From Unio delphinus (lineage: Eukaryota; Mollusca; Bivalvia; Unionida; Unionidae), in the NCBI GenBank assembly GCA_029339505.1, contig JAQISU010000022.1:15020001-15084000 (forward strand): a DNA stretch of 64,000 nucleotides, given 5' to 3'. A model generated the notes under the pieces. That model was not told where the DNA came from. It ran no database searches and worked only from the letters and a program-made list of their open reading frames with translations. Shown here one piece after another: positions 20,887 to 31,608 of this stretch. Position 1 is the first letter of the stretch. The number at the start of each line of letters is the position of its first letter. The position numbers and the translations under genes were made by a program.

Positions 20887-22326
20887 ATGATAATAATGTT
20901 AAAAAAAACAGCTGATCCGGCGTTAGATATGGAAGCCCCAGTACGCAAAGATGATTCTGTCCACGATTATCAATACTATTCCTATCATGCTATACAACCC
21001 GACCTACGATCATGAATTGAACTTCAAGTTCATGATACCAGTAAATACTTTTTGCCATGTGAAGCATTTATCGAAGTAGAAGGAAAACTTGTAACAAACG
21101 ATGATGCTCACAATGATCCACCATATGCAGATCACGCAAATATCCGAGTTGGTTTTGTTAATAATGGCATCATGGCGCAATTTGACAGTGCAAAATATCT
21201 CATTGATGGAAAAGAAATTGAATCAATAGACCGTGATGTTGATATTGCAACAACAATAATCGGGCTAGCAAGATATTCTGATGATTATACAAGGTCGGCT
21301 GGTCTATCTATGATGTTTGCAAAGGATACCTCTGATAACGCTGACCACCTTCAATACATTAAGGTGTTAACACCGCAAGATACTGCAGAAGCAAATCAAC
21401 AAGAAGCAGCTAATCCAGAACGTCGAGCTAGACCCGGAGCTGCGTTTGATATTCTCGGAGGCGTTAATGGTAATTTCAATTTAGGATTTGCAGCACGAAA
21501 AGGAGCATTGCAAGGACAACAGCGATATTTTTCATGTGCGATTCCACTCCATCACACATTTAGATTCTGCAGAAATGTCAGAAAAGTCATCTATGGAGCC
21601 AAACACACAATCGCGTTAGCGCGAAAAGGCAATGACAATGATGCAATCTGGCGTACTGGTGCCGCTGATGGTAAAGTTGTTTTAACTAAATTAGCATTGT
21701 GGATGCCAGTAATGACCCCATCAATTACCACAGAGCAGCGGCTACTTTCATTTATGGACACAGGTGGCAAATCATTGCTAAGTTGGCTAACAACAACGAC
21801 TGACGTCAAACTGGATAATGTTGCTGATACATTTACATGGCACTTGGCATCAAAACAAGGCGTTTCAGCTCCACGTCATATTTTTATAGCGCTGCAGAAT
21901 CAGAATCGATCAGGGTCCCAAGAACGCAGTCATATGATATTTGATCGATTAGGGGTAAGTGAGGTTTCACTGAGAATAAACGGACAACAAGAACCATCTG
22001 AGGATATACAGCTTGATTACGACACTAACCATATAGCACGTGTATATCATAGAATGCTGTCATTTATGGGCCGTGATCAAAATGTTGATACTGGTTTACA
22101 AATATCGCAACTTGATTTTAAAAGCCTCTATCCGATTTATTACTTTTCCCTGGAACATCTTGATTTAACAAGGCAATCCGTCGTTGACATACGTTTTAGG
22201 GCTCGTATAGCTCCTGGTGGTGTTGATTATAGAGCGGTTGCTGTCATTCTCAGTGATAAATTAATGTTGTTAGAAGGAGTTGGTGGACGAATGAGACTTA
22301 TTGATGCACCAGTGGAAAATCTTTGA
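20887..22326 (+). pseudogene. MCP: inner major capsid protein (double jelly-roll), one early stop
   Basis: The frame from ATG 20887 has one in-frame TGA at 21013-21015 and is then open for 437 codons. The N-terminal blocks (QVHDTSKYFLPCEAFIEVEG, then KYLIDGKEIESIDRD) fit the first jelly roll of MELD/adintovirus-type hexon-like capsid proteins. The total of about 479 codons fits such a protein. C-terminal blocks (YHRMLSFMGR, FKSLYPIYYFSLEH, DIRFRARIA) are well preserved, so the stop may be the only lesion. It would form the pseudohexagonal shell of the particle. Confidence 0.78.
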
Positions 22327-22366
22327 TTGAAACTTTATAGCAATTAGATCAATCTGTATTTGTATA

Positions 22367-22783
22367 ATGTCGTATAGTAATATCAATGTGTCGTTAACAC
22401 CTGGTCAGTTAAAAAAATTGCAATAAAAATCCGCTAAACAATGTGGAACCACAATAACACTGAAACCTAATCAAATGAATGGCGGGGCAAATAAATTGTC
22501 ACTGACAACTCGTCAAGTGAAACACTTCAATGATGCTTTCAAGGATAAAAAAGGAGTTCAGATCACACTCTCTGCGGCTGCTATCAAAAATATGATAAAA
22601 ACAGGCGGTATATTTCCGTTGTTTGCTGCGATTCCAGGATTAATTGCGGCAGCAGCCCCAGCAGTTGCAAAAGCAGTCGCATTGGGGGCAGTTGGAAGTC
22701 TTGGTGCAAAAGCGGCACAAAGCGTTGCTGAATCATATGAACCGAAGAAGGGACGAGGGTATAAAAAAAGGGAAAGGGTCTAA
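22367..22783 (+). pseudogene. inner pX-like minor virion protein, one stop
   Basis: From ATG 22367 the frame is broken by TAA at 22424-22426 and continues in the same frame to 22783. An SLTPGQLKKL/SLTTRQVKHF pair suggests an internal repeat. It is followed by a strongly hydrophobic, alanine-rich segment (GGIFPLFAAIPGLIAAAAP) and a basic glycine end (KKGRGYKK). This is the usual pattern of the small membrane-active core protein placed between capsid and protease genes in these elements. Confidence 0.72.
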
Positions 22784-22806
22784 GACTACCAGGAACCCCC
22801 GTATTC

Positions 22807-23325
22807 ATGGTACAGCGGAAAAGGCCTGAGACTAGGACCGGTTTATTAACTCAAAAATCTTCGATTGTAGAGTCTTTGACTCCGTTGTCCAATTTTGATT
22901 TAATTGATGCTGCTAAAAAACTAGCCATAAAAGACTTCAGAGGTGTTTTTATGAAGGATCAATTGCCGACACACCCAAACAGCGTTGAAACCGGTATTAT
23001 TAATCTCGATAACAGCACTGGACCTGGTACTCACTGGGTTGCATACGCTATTGATCCACGTGGGATTGTCTATTTTGATTCATATGGATTAGCCCCGCCA
23101 AAAGAGTTTATGCGTTATATAAAAACTTTTCCAATGAAGACTTGGTATTCTACGCTACCAACACAACAAATGAATGATCCACCAATATGCGGCAGCGAAG
23201 TATTAAATGTCCTTAACGCTATTTCTAACTCCTTGGATAACCCAAAGGGAAAACCACCGCATGTTGTCGTAAATGAATACACTAGTAATCACTGGCAACG
23301 ACGAAGTCGTCAACAACGATTTTAG
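22807..23325 (+). CDS. PRO: inner adenain-like cysteine protease
   Basis: 172 codons, open. Catalytic His lies in GPGTHWVAYAI, the acidic residue in VYFDSYGLAPP and catalytic Cys in PPICGSEVLNVL, in the order and spacing of adenovirus-type (C5) maturation proteases. The head LSNFDLIDAAKKLAI matches the conserved start of this group. It processes capsid and core precursors during particle maturation. The triad is complete here, unlike in the outer element's protease. The frame overlaps no neighbour; the pX-like gene ends 23 bp upstream. Confidence 0.88.
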   Translation: MVQRKRPETRTGLLTQKSSIVESLTPLSNFDLIDAAKKLAIKDFRGVFMKDQLPTHPNSVETGIINLDNSTGPGTHWVAYAIDPRGIVYFDSYGLAPPKEFMRYIKTFPMKTWYSTLPTQQMNDPPICGSEVLNVLNAISNSLDNPKGKPPHVVVNEYTSNHWQRRSRQQRF

Positions 23326-23349
23326 AGAGAAAAAGAGTTTTACAATAAC

Positions 23350-24299
23350 ATGATTGATATTTGGAAAAGACCTCTGAAACCCAAACCCGATGACACTGCA
23401 ACGGGTGATGTAAAAAAAAAATTAAAGATGAAATAGCTGAAACGTTGAACTTAACAAGTGTTGATCCTAATGAAATAGTTGTATTTCAAGACAAACAGGG
23501 CAAATTGAAAACCAGTAATGTTTCTCTGGATGATATTTGGGTTAAACAACGAAACGCCGTTGAAAATGCAATAGCGTTATATTCCAATGATGGCAAACTC
23601 AAACCCGGGGCACTTATGTCTACAATTACAGATAAATTCACCGAATACAATAAAGAATTTGACGATCATTTGAAAAATTATAATAATTTTCGTAGAAATG
23701 TCATTCATAAGTTCTTTGGATCCCCGATTGTAGTTACACCATCCCTCGCAGAAATTAAAACGTTCATGGATGATCAAAATGCCGACATTAACCTCAAAAA
23801 TGAGTTATATAGGCTCAGTTTAAGATTTTTCGGCGATGATAACTTAATACCAATTAAACTCCTTGACATGATATACACGTTAAAAAATATCGAACAAGCG
23901 TTTGTAGAACTTCGAGATGCCCGCAAAGTAAAAATTCCGAATCACCGCGATGAAGTTAAAAATGTTGTGTACACGATGGCCAGTGGAATTTTTGATTGGG
24001 TTAAAAACACTCAAACTCAGCTCAGTTACATATTTGGTGGTTTGGGGTATATTGATGGAATTTATCGGTTTACAATAATATCTAGCGAACATTTTAATAT
24101 AACATGTACCGATTTAAAAAAATTAATTTTAGGAACAGGTGTTAACACAGTAATGTTTAAATCTAATCCAATTGAGGTACTATTTAAAATAAGTGCGGTT
24201 AGTGGTAGAACAGTTAGATTAACGATGCCGTGGGTGATAGAATATGTAGCAGAGGTACCTGTACCTGAACCTGAAAATCCCGTACCTGACGATGATTAA
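23350..24299 (+). pseudogene. unknown virion protein, possibly fibre-like; frameshift in A-run
   Basis: A 29-codon frame from ATG 23350 shifts at a 10-A run (23412-23421) into a 284-codon frame that ends at 24299. The body is helical, with a DEIAETLNL start, a QDKQGKLKTSNVSLDD segment and a C-terminal proline/glutamate stretch (VPVPEPENPVPDDD). I recognise no domain. Position after the protease suggests a virion or attachment protein; that is inference. Confidence 0.5.
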
Positions 24300-24341
24300 T
24301 TCTGACGGGAATTCTTTGAGTTTCATACTAGCATTTCAACG

Positions 24342-25001
24342 ATGATATTTAAAATAATAGAATTAGCGTTTCCATCTAGTTACAGATACAACACTGTACA
24401 GGAATATGCCGCATCGCTAAAATCACTTTCTGAACAATATCACACAAAAATAAAAAAATACCGCAGAAGAATAACCGCCATTGACATTACAGTGTATTCA
24501 GTATCCGGGATATTAGCAGGTACTGGTGTTATTTTATCGTCAGTGACAATGATAGCCCCAATTGCTGTTCCAATTGCATTGTCTGCGGTAACAACACTTG
24601 GAGGGGTTGCAATTGCAATTACATCAAAATTATCATCGTGTTCATAAATAAAATTACGTGAATATTCATCGCGTTACACAATTGTGTCAGATGCATATTC
24701 GCTATTGTCTTCGATGATTTCAAAATCACTTGATGACACATTAATATCCGATGATGAGTTTTCAGCGATGGTACGTGTTTATGATTCCGTGATGTCAAAA
24801 TTAGAAATACATCATGAATATAATAACAATGACAACACCGATGGAATTACTTCAACGAATAATGGAGAACACAAACCCAGTACAAACAAGCATGATCTCA
24901 ATAACCTCAACGAATCCAGAATTCAGTGTGAATTTCCCTTCCCCGGTTCCAGTGAAGGAAATCGCGCTAGCAAAATTACGAGTGTATCACAGTTGGCCTA
25001 G
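24342..25001 (+). pseudogene. inner small membrane virion protein, one stop
   Basis: A helical, basic start (YHTKIKKYRRRITAIDI) is followed by two hydrophobic segments (SGILAGTGVILSSVTMIAP and AVPIALSAVTTLGGVAIAI), then SKLSSCS and TAA at 24645-24647. The same frame continues with SDAYSLLSSMISKSLDD and LISDDEFSAMV. This layout (charged helix, two membrane spans, then a helical tail with an ISDEEF-type motif) recurs in MELD-type elements. The 3' end overlaps the penton-like gene, so the real stop may be earlier than 25001. Confidence 0.68.
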
Positions 25002-26195
25002 TATCAGATCAAAATCATTTGGTGGTCAACAACCCAATAATTCACTGGTGTTTGCAAATAAGAATAAAGACGACGGTACCCCAGACTGGAACGTTGTTTC
25101 CATACCAACCGGATCATACCAAATTGAACAAATCAATGCTGAATTGCAACGTAGAATAAAATCGATTACTGGACAAGAATCAAAAATAGCTATAACGGTT
25201 CATGAGCCAACACTATCATCTGCCATTGAAATAAGCACAGAAGGATATGTCGTAGATATATATCAGAGTTCTATTAGAACCGTACTAGGATGGCCTGAAA
25301 TCCCACCCGGGGTGAAAACCGTTGATTTACCAGAACCCAAAAAAAACCGATTATGTCACAGACAGGATAAAATCTGATAATCCAATAAAGAGTTATAAGG
25401 ATCACAGGATTACTATAGAATTTTTTGGTATCCATATCGATATAGGTAGAAAAGAGAAACATCATTTTGTTAACGAATCTAAAATTTTTGAAAATTTCAC
25501 AGCAATAAATAATGATTTTTCACTGTTGTTAATACCTCTTAAATCCGGCTCTCTCACCCGAGATGAATTTATCAGCGTCGTAGAAACATATGCAATAAAA
25601 TTATCGACGATATGGAAAAATTTAATTAGAAAATTATTAAATTATTCAGGGTATATTAGATGATGATGAACCTCTATCGAAAACAACATTTGCAACAGAC
25701 TATAAAATCCCCATCAAAGATATTCCAACATTCAAACTACCAGGATATAACGTACCAGAACTAAAAAAACTTCTCAGTGACACCATCGATATTGGTTTTA
25801 AAATAATTCATGATGCATGGAAAAAAACAACATCACCGGAAATAAAAATCCTGACACATAATAATGACCCAAATGGTGGTGGCAGGCATATCGCTCCGTT
25901 CAACGTGAATATATCCTCGGTGATTGCGCTCAATTTAGTATGTGACGTTATCGAAGGCAGCTATCAAATAAATCTAGAACGATCAAATCAAGCTCAGCAG
26001 GGATATATTCTATATTCATTTGCACCAATAGCCCCTCCAGGATTTCTAATTATTGAGTCTCCGGTGAATCCAGTCTATATGCGATGTCATAATAATTCAT
26101 TAACCAGAATTAATTTCAAACTCACTGACCAGTCCAATAATCTAATTGATCTACAAGGTGAGGTTCTACAAATTAGTCTGTTTGTGAAATCGTAA
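24814..26195 (+). pseudogene. inner penton-like minor capsid protein, two frameshifts
   Basis: Three frames in series: 24814-25377 (NPEFSVNFPSPVPVKEIALA, SYQIEQINAELQRRI, RTVLGWPEIPPG), then to about 25640, then to 26195 (IEGSYQINLERSNQ, PGFLIIESPVN, FKLTDQSNNLIDLQGE). The first shift lies at an A-run near 25342, the second near 25640. A long beta-rich protein with an NAEL block and a closing VLQISLFVKS matches the penton-like single-jelly-roll proteins of these elements, which sit at the particle vertices. Confidence 0.72.
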
Positions 26196-26220
26196 AAGGA
26201 TTTTCATCGTAGTGATCTTC

Positions 26221-26493
26221 ATTATTAACCCAGAACTGAAAGTTCTAGCAGCAGAGGAGGTGAGTGACAACGACGTTGCGACGTTGTATGATGAAGCAAC
26301 GAAAACGCGAATAGAGTATCACCCGCGAAATCTCATGTTTTGAGCAAGAAATCAATAAGGCTCTATTTGCCAAATGGAGACTTATTTTTTTTTGGTTAAA
26401 ACATGAGATTTCGCAGGAAGGCTCTATTTGCCGTTTTGAGGGTTTAATCATATTTTAACCAAAAAAGTTGTAGGATTCACCTCCTCTGCTGCT
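26221..26493 (-). repeat. inner element right TIR, foldback
   Basis: It is the reverse complement of 10237-10512, with about three substitutions and a shorter poly-A tract. It ends ...CTGCTGCT, so on its own strand it begins AGCAGCAG; the left copy begins GGCAGCAG. Confidence 0.92.
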
Positions 26494-26498
26494 ACGTT
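26494..26498. repeat. target-site duplication of the inner element, right copy (ACGTT)
   Basis: It matches 10232-10236. The outer polymerase frame resumes directly after it. Confidence 0.75.
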
Positions 26499-29400
26499 AC
26501 ACCTTGAAAGTACACCCTCAAGAAGTGCGAGGACCTCTTTTGTTTCGAGGCCACCATTTCAAAGACGGAAAATACATTCACGTCTATCATCACGATGGTC
26601 ATTTTGATACCATTACCAGTATCACTGGATTCCTGGGATACAGTTACTACTGTGAAAAATGTGATTATGGTTATAACAATCGAGAACAACACAAACATTG
26701 TGGATCGAAATGTGAGGGATGTTTGGCCTCTCAACCTCGTCTGGACAAAGGACAAGAAAGAGTGCATTGCCCTGTTTGTCAGCGCACTTTTGTCAGTCCT
26801 ACCTGTTACCAACAACATTTGAAGATGCAAGGTTCACAGCAAAAAGATACTTGTCAGCTTTTGAGATTGTGCCCTACTTGTGGACAAGGCATACGTACCA
26901 ATAGTGTTAAGTTACACGTTTGTCGAGGGAAGAAACGATGTCACATTTGTCACCAAATCGTGGACTTGGAGCACGAATGCTTCATTAAAAAATATCAACC
27001 CCAACCAGAAGATACCCAGAAGAAAGGGAATTTTATCTTTTTTGATTTCGAATGCGTGCAAAAAACTGGTATTCACATTCCTAATTTCTGCGTGGCTCAC
27101 CGTGCGTGCGAGCAGTGTATACAAGAACCTATCTTTAGTCATTGCCCTCACTGCAGCAAGATTCCTGGAGGACGTGAAAAAATCTTTCGAGGGTCAAACA
27201 CGCTTTCCGATTTTGCCCAATGGATCCTAAACCCCATTGACGAAACGTGGAGTCCAGAAGACATAGAACGTTACGGCGATTGTCATCGCCATGCCACGGT
27301 CATGGCTCACAATTTCTCGGGATACGATGGGCAATTTCTGCTCAGATACTATGCGGAGCAAAGTACCGAACGACCTCAAGTGACTTTAAACGGAGCCAAA
27401 GTAATTTCTATGCAAGTAGGACAAGTCCAGTTTAAAGATTCGATGTGTTACTTGGCCATGTCTTTGAGTCGCATACCTAAAACGTTCGGAATGACAGAAA
27501 TGGCCAAAGGTTATTTTCCACACTTTTTTAATACTGAAGCCAATCAACATACCATTCTACCCCATTTGCCTGAGGCTGACGACTACGACCCCGATAACAT
27601 GCGCACCGAACAACGAGAAGCTTTCCATGTTTGGTACCAGACTCACGCCTCGAACCCCTTTGACTTTCAAGAAGAAATGTTAAAGTACTGTGGATCTGAC
27701 GTGGACATTTTACGACGCTGCTGTGGAAAATTTCGAGAAGTGTTCATGGAGTACGGTGGGATCGATCCTTTGAGAGAAGCTTGTACCATAGCCAAAGCGT
27801 GTTCTTTAGTGTACCGAAAACGCTTCATGCCCGAAAATACTCTAGCTGTCGTCAGTCCTCAAACGACACATTTTGTCAAACGTCAATACTCGGTCAAAGC
27901 CCTACGCTGGCTTCATTACTTGTGCGACAAGGAAGACAAATGGATCCAACACGCTCGCAACGGAGTAGGCGAAAAGACCATCGGAACGTATTCAGTGGAT
28001 GGTTGGGACTTAGAAAACCCTCAGATCGTGTACGAGTTTAACGGATGTTTATTTCACGGATGTCCTATGTGCTACCCTCAGCGTAACACCAAAAATCAGT
28101 TTTTACAACGGACCATGGAAGACTTGTACCAGACTACTTGTCAGCGACGTTTGAAGTTAGAACAGCAAGGATACCAGGTAGTGGAAATGTGGGAACACGA
28201 GTACGATCAGCGTTTGAAAACCGATCCCGAGTTTAACCGCATCGTAGAAAGTTACAAGTGGGTGGACCCATTGAACCCTCGGGATAGTTTGTTTGGAGGA
28301 CGAACAAATGCCACTTGTTTGCTGTACCAGGCGGACGAAGAGAAAGGAGAAGAAATCAAATACTTGGACGTGTGTTCGCTGTATCCTTATGTGTGCAAAT
28401 ATTGTCACTTTCCCGTAGGGCATCCAGAATTGATGACAGAACACATTGACCTGGACCACATTCGTCAGTACGAAGGATTGATCAAGTGTAAAGTCTTACC
28501 TCCCACAGACTTGTACCATCCCGTTTTACCTCACCATTGCCAAGGAAAACTGATGTTTCCTTTGTGTCGCACATGTGCCGAAATGTGCAACCAAGACCAA
28601 CCTTGTCAGCACATCCAGGAAGAACGTGTCTTGACAGGAACGTGGGTGAGCGTAGAATTGTTTAAAGCTCTGGACCTGGGATACCAACTGTTAGAAGTGT
28701 ACCAAATTTACCACTTTCCCAAGACACAACAATACCACAAGGGCGACGAGACACAGAAAGGTATTTTTGCAGACTACGTGGATGCCTTTTTAAAACTAAA
28801 ACAAGAAGCTAGTGGCTATCCTTCCTGGTGTCACACTCCCGAAGACCAAAAGAAATTCAAAGAAAAATATCGGGAGCAGGAATGTATCACTTTAGACCAC
28901 ATCGAGAAAAACGAAGGAAGGCGATCGTTTGCCAAAGTGATGCTCAATTGCTTGTGGGGTAAAATGGCACAACGACCGTCTTTACCCAAGACGGAGTATT
29001 TGTCTGAGCCGTCTCGCTACTTCCAGATGATTCACGACCAAACCAAAGTCATGAAACACGTGGACGTCATTCGTGAGGACTTGATCTTAGTCAATTACGA
29101 AGAAGAACTAGACTTTGTAGAAGCCGACAAATTTGGAAATGTCATTATTGCGGCTTACGTGACAGCCCACACTCGCTTAAAATTGTACGAAGTGTTAGAA
29201 CTGGTAGGAGATGGTGTGTTGTATTTTAACACGGACAGTTGCATCTACATTCACCGACCGAACCAGTGTAACCCTGTCATCGAAGGAGACCGTTTAGGAG
29301 CCTGGACCGATGAGCATCCCAACGACAAGATTCTATGTTTTGCAAGTGGTGGTCCTAAAAATTACGGCTACGAATACCGAGACCCACAAGGAGAAATGCA

Positions 29401-29695
29401 CACCGAATGTAAAGTGAAAGGATTGACTCTCAATTATCGCACCAGCCGAGTGGTGAACTTTGACGTGCTTCAAGAAGCCTTACAGTCGGGACAGGATGAA
29501 ACGTTTAAAGTGACTACCCACAAACCGCACAAGATTGTCCGTTTACCCACACACCAAATCGTTAGCCGACCTTTGGAAAAAGTCTATCAAATTGTGTACC
29601 AAAAAAAAGTACGACTTCCCAATCACTTCACTCTACCGTACGGTCACGTCGAAATTGGGCAGCATATAAAAAGGGACATTGTCCAAGACCAATAG
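26494..29695 (+). CDS. POLB: outer protein-primed family B DNA polymerase, zinc cluster, exonuclease and palm
   Basis: 1063 codons open after the inner insertion (first in-frame TTG at 26504; the real start is at 9363). Numbering from 26504: a cysteine/histidine-rich zinc cluster at about 49-160 (YYCEKCDYGY, CPVCQRTF, CPTCGQG, CHICHQ), exonuclease motifs DFE (about 181), FSGYD (about 275) and YCGSDVD (about 399), polymerase motif A LDVCSLYPYV (about 622), motif B KVMLNCLWGKM and motif C YFNTDSCIYI (about 911). The order and size fit a Polinton polymerase. It copies the linear element from a terminal protein primer. All catalytic motifs are intact; only the upstream stop and the insertion inactivate it. 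Confidence 0.95.
29665..29672 (+). promoter_or_regulatory. TATA box of the BIR gene
   Basis: TATAAAAA lies inside the polymerase 3' coding end, 66 bp before the ATG at 29731. Confidence 0.6.
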
Positions 29696-29730
29696 TTCAT
29701 TTGTCACTACACTGACCAAGAAAAAAGAAG

Positions 29731-30279
29731 ATGAATCCATTTAAACAGACATCATTGAAATTTGGGAATTCTCAAGTGGAGTGCGATGCTAAACCTTGGG
29801 ATTGTAGTGATGCCAGACGCTGCGACCTTAGTGATTCAGCAGGATATCGTGGGAACGTTGCTATGACTACTACCCTTATATCTACCCTGGAAAGTGATGC
29901 TGTGCGTGTCAAACCTGAGGAATGCGAAAACGGTGCCACACGTTATTGTGGACTCCTAGGAATTTCACCGTACCTGCATCGAACAGAAGTGAGGAGAGTC
30001 GAATATTCGTTTCCGACAAGTTTGCCTGAATACTGTCACTTTAAAAGTCGATTCCAAACCTTCAAAGATAAATGGCCAAAATATCTGCCTGGACCAACTC
30101 CTGAAGAATTAGCCAGAGCCGGATTTTTCTACTTGGGCGAAGGGGATAAAGTCAAGTGTTTCAGTTGTGGTGTATCCATTTACGAGTGGGAACAGAAAGA
30201 TTCCGCTTACCTGGAACATGCTTGATGGTCTCCGAATTGTCAATACCTACCTTTAGTAGGACATAGTGATTGGAAGTGA
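29731..30279 (+). pseudogene. BIR-domain (IAP-like) protein, stop within the BIR
   Basis: The frame stays open to a TGA at 30223-30225 and continues in the same frame to a TGA at 30277-30279. From about residue 100 it holds a BIR: FKSRFQTFKDKWP, GFFYLGEGDKVKCFSCGVSI (the CxxC pair), then EWEQKDSAYLEHA, with the last zinc cysteine after the stop (WSPNC). H and C spacing follows the BIR consensus. The stop stands where BIRs usually have arginine, so a CGA-to-TGA change is likely. BIR proteins block caspases or regulate NF-kB-type signalling; a role in keeping the host cell alive is inference. No RING domain is seen. The N-terminal 90 residues are not recognised. Confidence 0.85.
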
Positions 30280-30291
30280 CACTGCTGCTTC

Positions 30292-30648
30292 ATGTCGTGT
30301 AACAAACCTAGACCAGTATATAATATAAAACATAATATTCAAGGATTACCACAAGAATTGCAAGAGAAGATCTACAAGGACGTTTGGCAGGGTCTTGCTA
30401 AAGAAAAATCTCATTGGGTGACTGTAGAACTTTTGTGTCGTGAAATTCACAAGAGGAAAGTGACAAAAATTAACCAACGTATTAGATTTCTCTGGATCAA
30501 GGGTATTTTTTTGCTCTGTTTCCAATTTAGTACGTTTACATCTGAAGATGTTTTGATCCTTCTTAACCGTTACCCTGAATGGCAGTGGGACGAAATTACA
30601 CGTTATATTAATCACTTTCGCTTTTGGAGGAGATTTGATTCTCTGTAG
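30292..30648 (+). CDS. unknown 118-aa protein
   Basis: Open frame from ATG 30292, 12 bp after the extended BIR gene. The segment GLPQELQEKIYKDVWQGL resembles the start of an F-box but is too short to call. The rest is aromatic and basic (HFRFWRRFDSL at the end). Codon use is like that of its neighbours. Function unknown. Confidence 0.5.
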   Translation: MSCNKPRPVYNIKHNIQGLPQELQEKIYKDVWQGLAKEKSHWVTVELLCREIHKRKVTKINQRIRFLWIKGIFLLCFQFSTFTSEDVLILLNRYPEWQWDEITRYINHFRFWRRFDSL

Positions 30649-30681
30649 AATATACACTGATGGTCTTCGACAAAAACGAAG

Positions 30682-30689
30682 TATAAAAG
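30682..30689 (+). promoter_or_regulatory. TATA box before the 30699 gene
   Basis: TATAAAAG lies 10 bp before the first ATG at 30699, which is unusually close, so translation may start further down or transcription may begin elsewhere. Confidence 0.45.
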
Positions 30690-30698
30690 AGAACGACC

Positions 30699-31136
30699 AT
30701 GCCACAACCTTTATCACTTGTGATCCAACAGATTCCGTGGAAGGATATCAATAAGAAGATTCACACGGTGAAAGATTACGAACACTTATTACAAGAACTA
30801 TACCCTATGAATTTTAGTCGACGTGTAGTGTGTGTTTTAGTGACTTGCTTTCTGGGATTTCGTTTACCTGTCGATTCCTTGTGGACACTTTACGAACACT
30901 ACCTACTAAAAAAAGACAGTATGGTGGTTCCTTTAAATGTCCACGAGAGACTCATTCTGTTCAAAGCCTTACGCTTTCATCTCAATACGTCTCGACCTCT
31001 ATAAGAAAAAAAGATTCGTCAACTTTTACGTACGGAAGCGGTGTACGAAGATGTGTGTGTAGCTTGTGACTTACACCCTCATTGGACAGATGTACGTAAC
31101 TGGAAAAGTTGGGATTTTGAGGCTTGGACAAACTAA
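30699..31136 (+). pseudogene. unknown protein with one in-frame stop
   Basis: 101 codons to TAA at 31002-31004, then the same frame continues 43 codons (KKIRQLLRTEAVYEDVCVAC and DFEAWTN) to TAA at 31134-31136. The helical, leucine-rich sequence with FSRRVVCVLVTCFLGFRLP is not recognised. The continued coding look after the stop suggests a nonsense change rather than a natural end. Confidence 0.5.
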
Positions 31137-31146
31137 GCATCCCATT

Positions 31147-31515
31147 ATGCCCAAGCGTTGTGTTCCTAAAATACATCATCGAGTGAAAAAAGTCACTTTT
31201 AAACCTGTGTTAGTGACAGTACCAGAAGAAGAAGAGAAAGAATCTGTCACCCAGGACAATCCGTCTGTTCAAGACAGAACTGTCATAGACATTCCCCCAC
31301 AAAGACCCTTTCGAGAAGACACGTATGTGACTGTACCCCATGTAGAGAAGACTATAAGAACATTACACACTACCTCTAGGACACCTTCGTTACCCAAACA
31401 ATGTTGTTCAGTGACTTGTTTATATGCCACGTGGATCGTTTCCCTATGTATTTTATCCCTGTATTTATCCATTTGGCTTTTATGTATAATTGTCTTTCGT
31501 GTTGTTCGAATTTAA
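31147..31515 (+). CDS. tail-anchored membrane protein
   Basis: 122 codons from ATG 31147 (the frame opens earlier but without support). It has a basic head (PKRCVPKIHHRVKKV), an acidic and proline-rich middle, and one strongly hydrophobic C-terminal segment (WIVSLCILSLYLSIWLLCII) ending FRVVRI. This suggests insertion in a membrane by the tail. AATAAA follows at about 31527. Function unknown; small membrane proteins are usual in Polinton virion gene blocks. Confidence 0.6.
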   Translation: MPKRCVPKIHHRVKKVTFKPVLVTVPEEEEKESVTQDNPSVQDRTVIDIPPQRPFREDTYVTVPHVEKTIRTLHTTSRTPSLPKQCCSVTCLYATWIVSLCILSLYLSIWLLCIIVFRVVRI

Positions 31516-31526
31516 ACATGCATTGA

Positions 31527-31532
31527 AATAAA
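31527..31532 (+). terminator. AATAAA polyadenylation signal
   Basis: AATAAA lies 12 bp after the stop of the 31147-31515 gene and just before the next TATA box. Confidence 0.5.
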
Positions 31533-31548
31533 CGTGTCTTGAAAAAAG

Positions 31549-31556
31549 TATAAAAA
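31549..31556 (+). promoter_or_regulatory. TATA box of the packaging ATPase gene
   Basis: TATAAAAA, 60 bp before ATG 31609. Confidence 0.65.
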
Positions 31557-31608
31557 CCTTTTGTCTTGTCTTTTATTTGTGTCAATCGTGTCATACCACT
31601 ACACGACT

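Larger units (their letters stand above)
10237..26493. mobile_element. inner Polinton-like/MELD-virus-like element, 16.3 kb, nested in outer POLB
   Basis: It is bounded by 273-276-bp inverted repeats (10237-10512 and 26221-26493) and a 5-bp duplication. The gene set differs from that of the outer element: the polymerase is fused to an SF1 helicase, there is a zinc-ribbon/phospholipase A2 protein and an HNH endonuclease, and the capsid genes belong to another sequence group. Packaging ATPase and polymerase are on the minus strand. Integrase and most virion genes are on the plus strand, with a non-coding repeat-rich block (16944-19241) between the two replication-side and virion-side gene sets. 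The arms differ by only about 3 substitutions plus a poly-A length change, so insertion looks recent, yet most genes carry stops or frameshifts. Confidence 0.93.

Noticed and set aside
10990..24647. Alternative genetic code in the inner element
   Set aside because: In-frame stops of all three types (TGA, TAG, TAA) occur together with frameshifts, so decay or errors explain them better than reassignment.
26245..26451. 68-codon minus-strand frame with a near-identical partner at 10279-10488
   Set aside because: Both copies lie entirely inside the inner TIRs and the similarity follows from the repeat; no promoter or motif.
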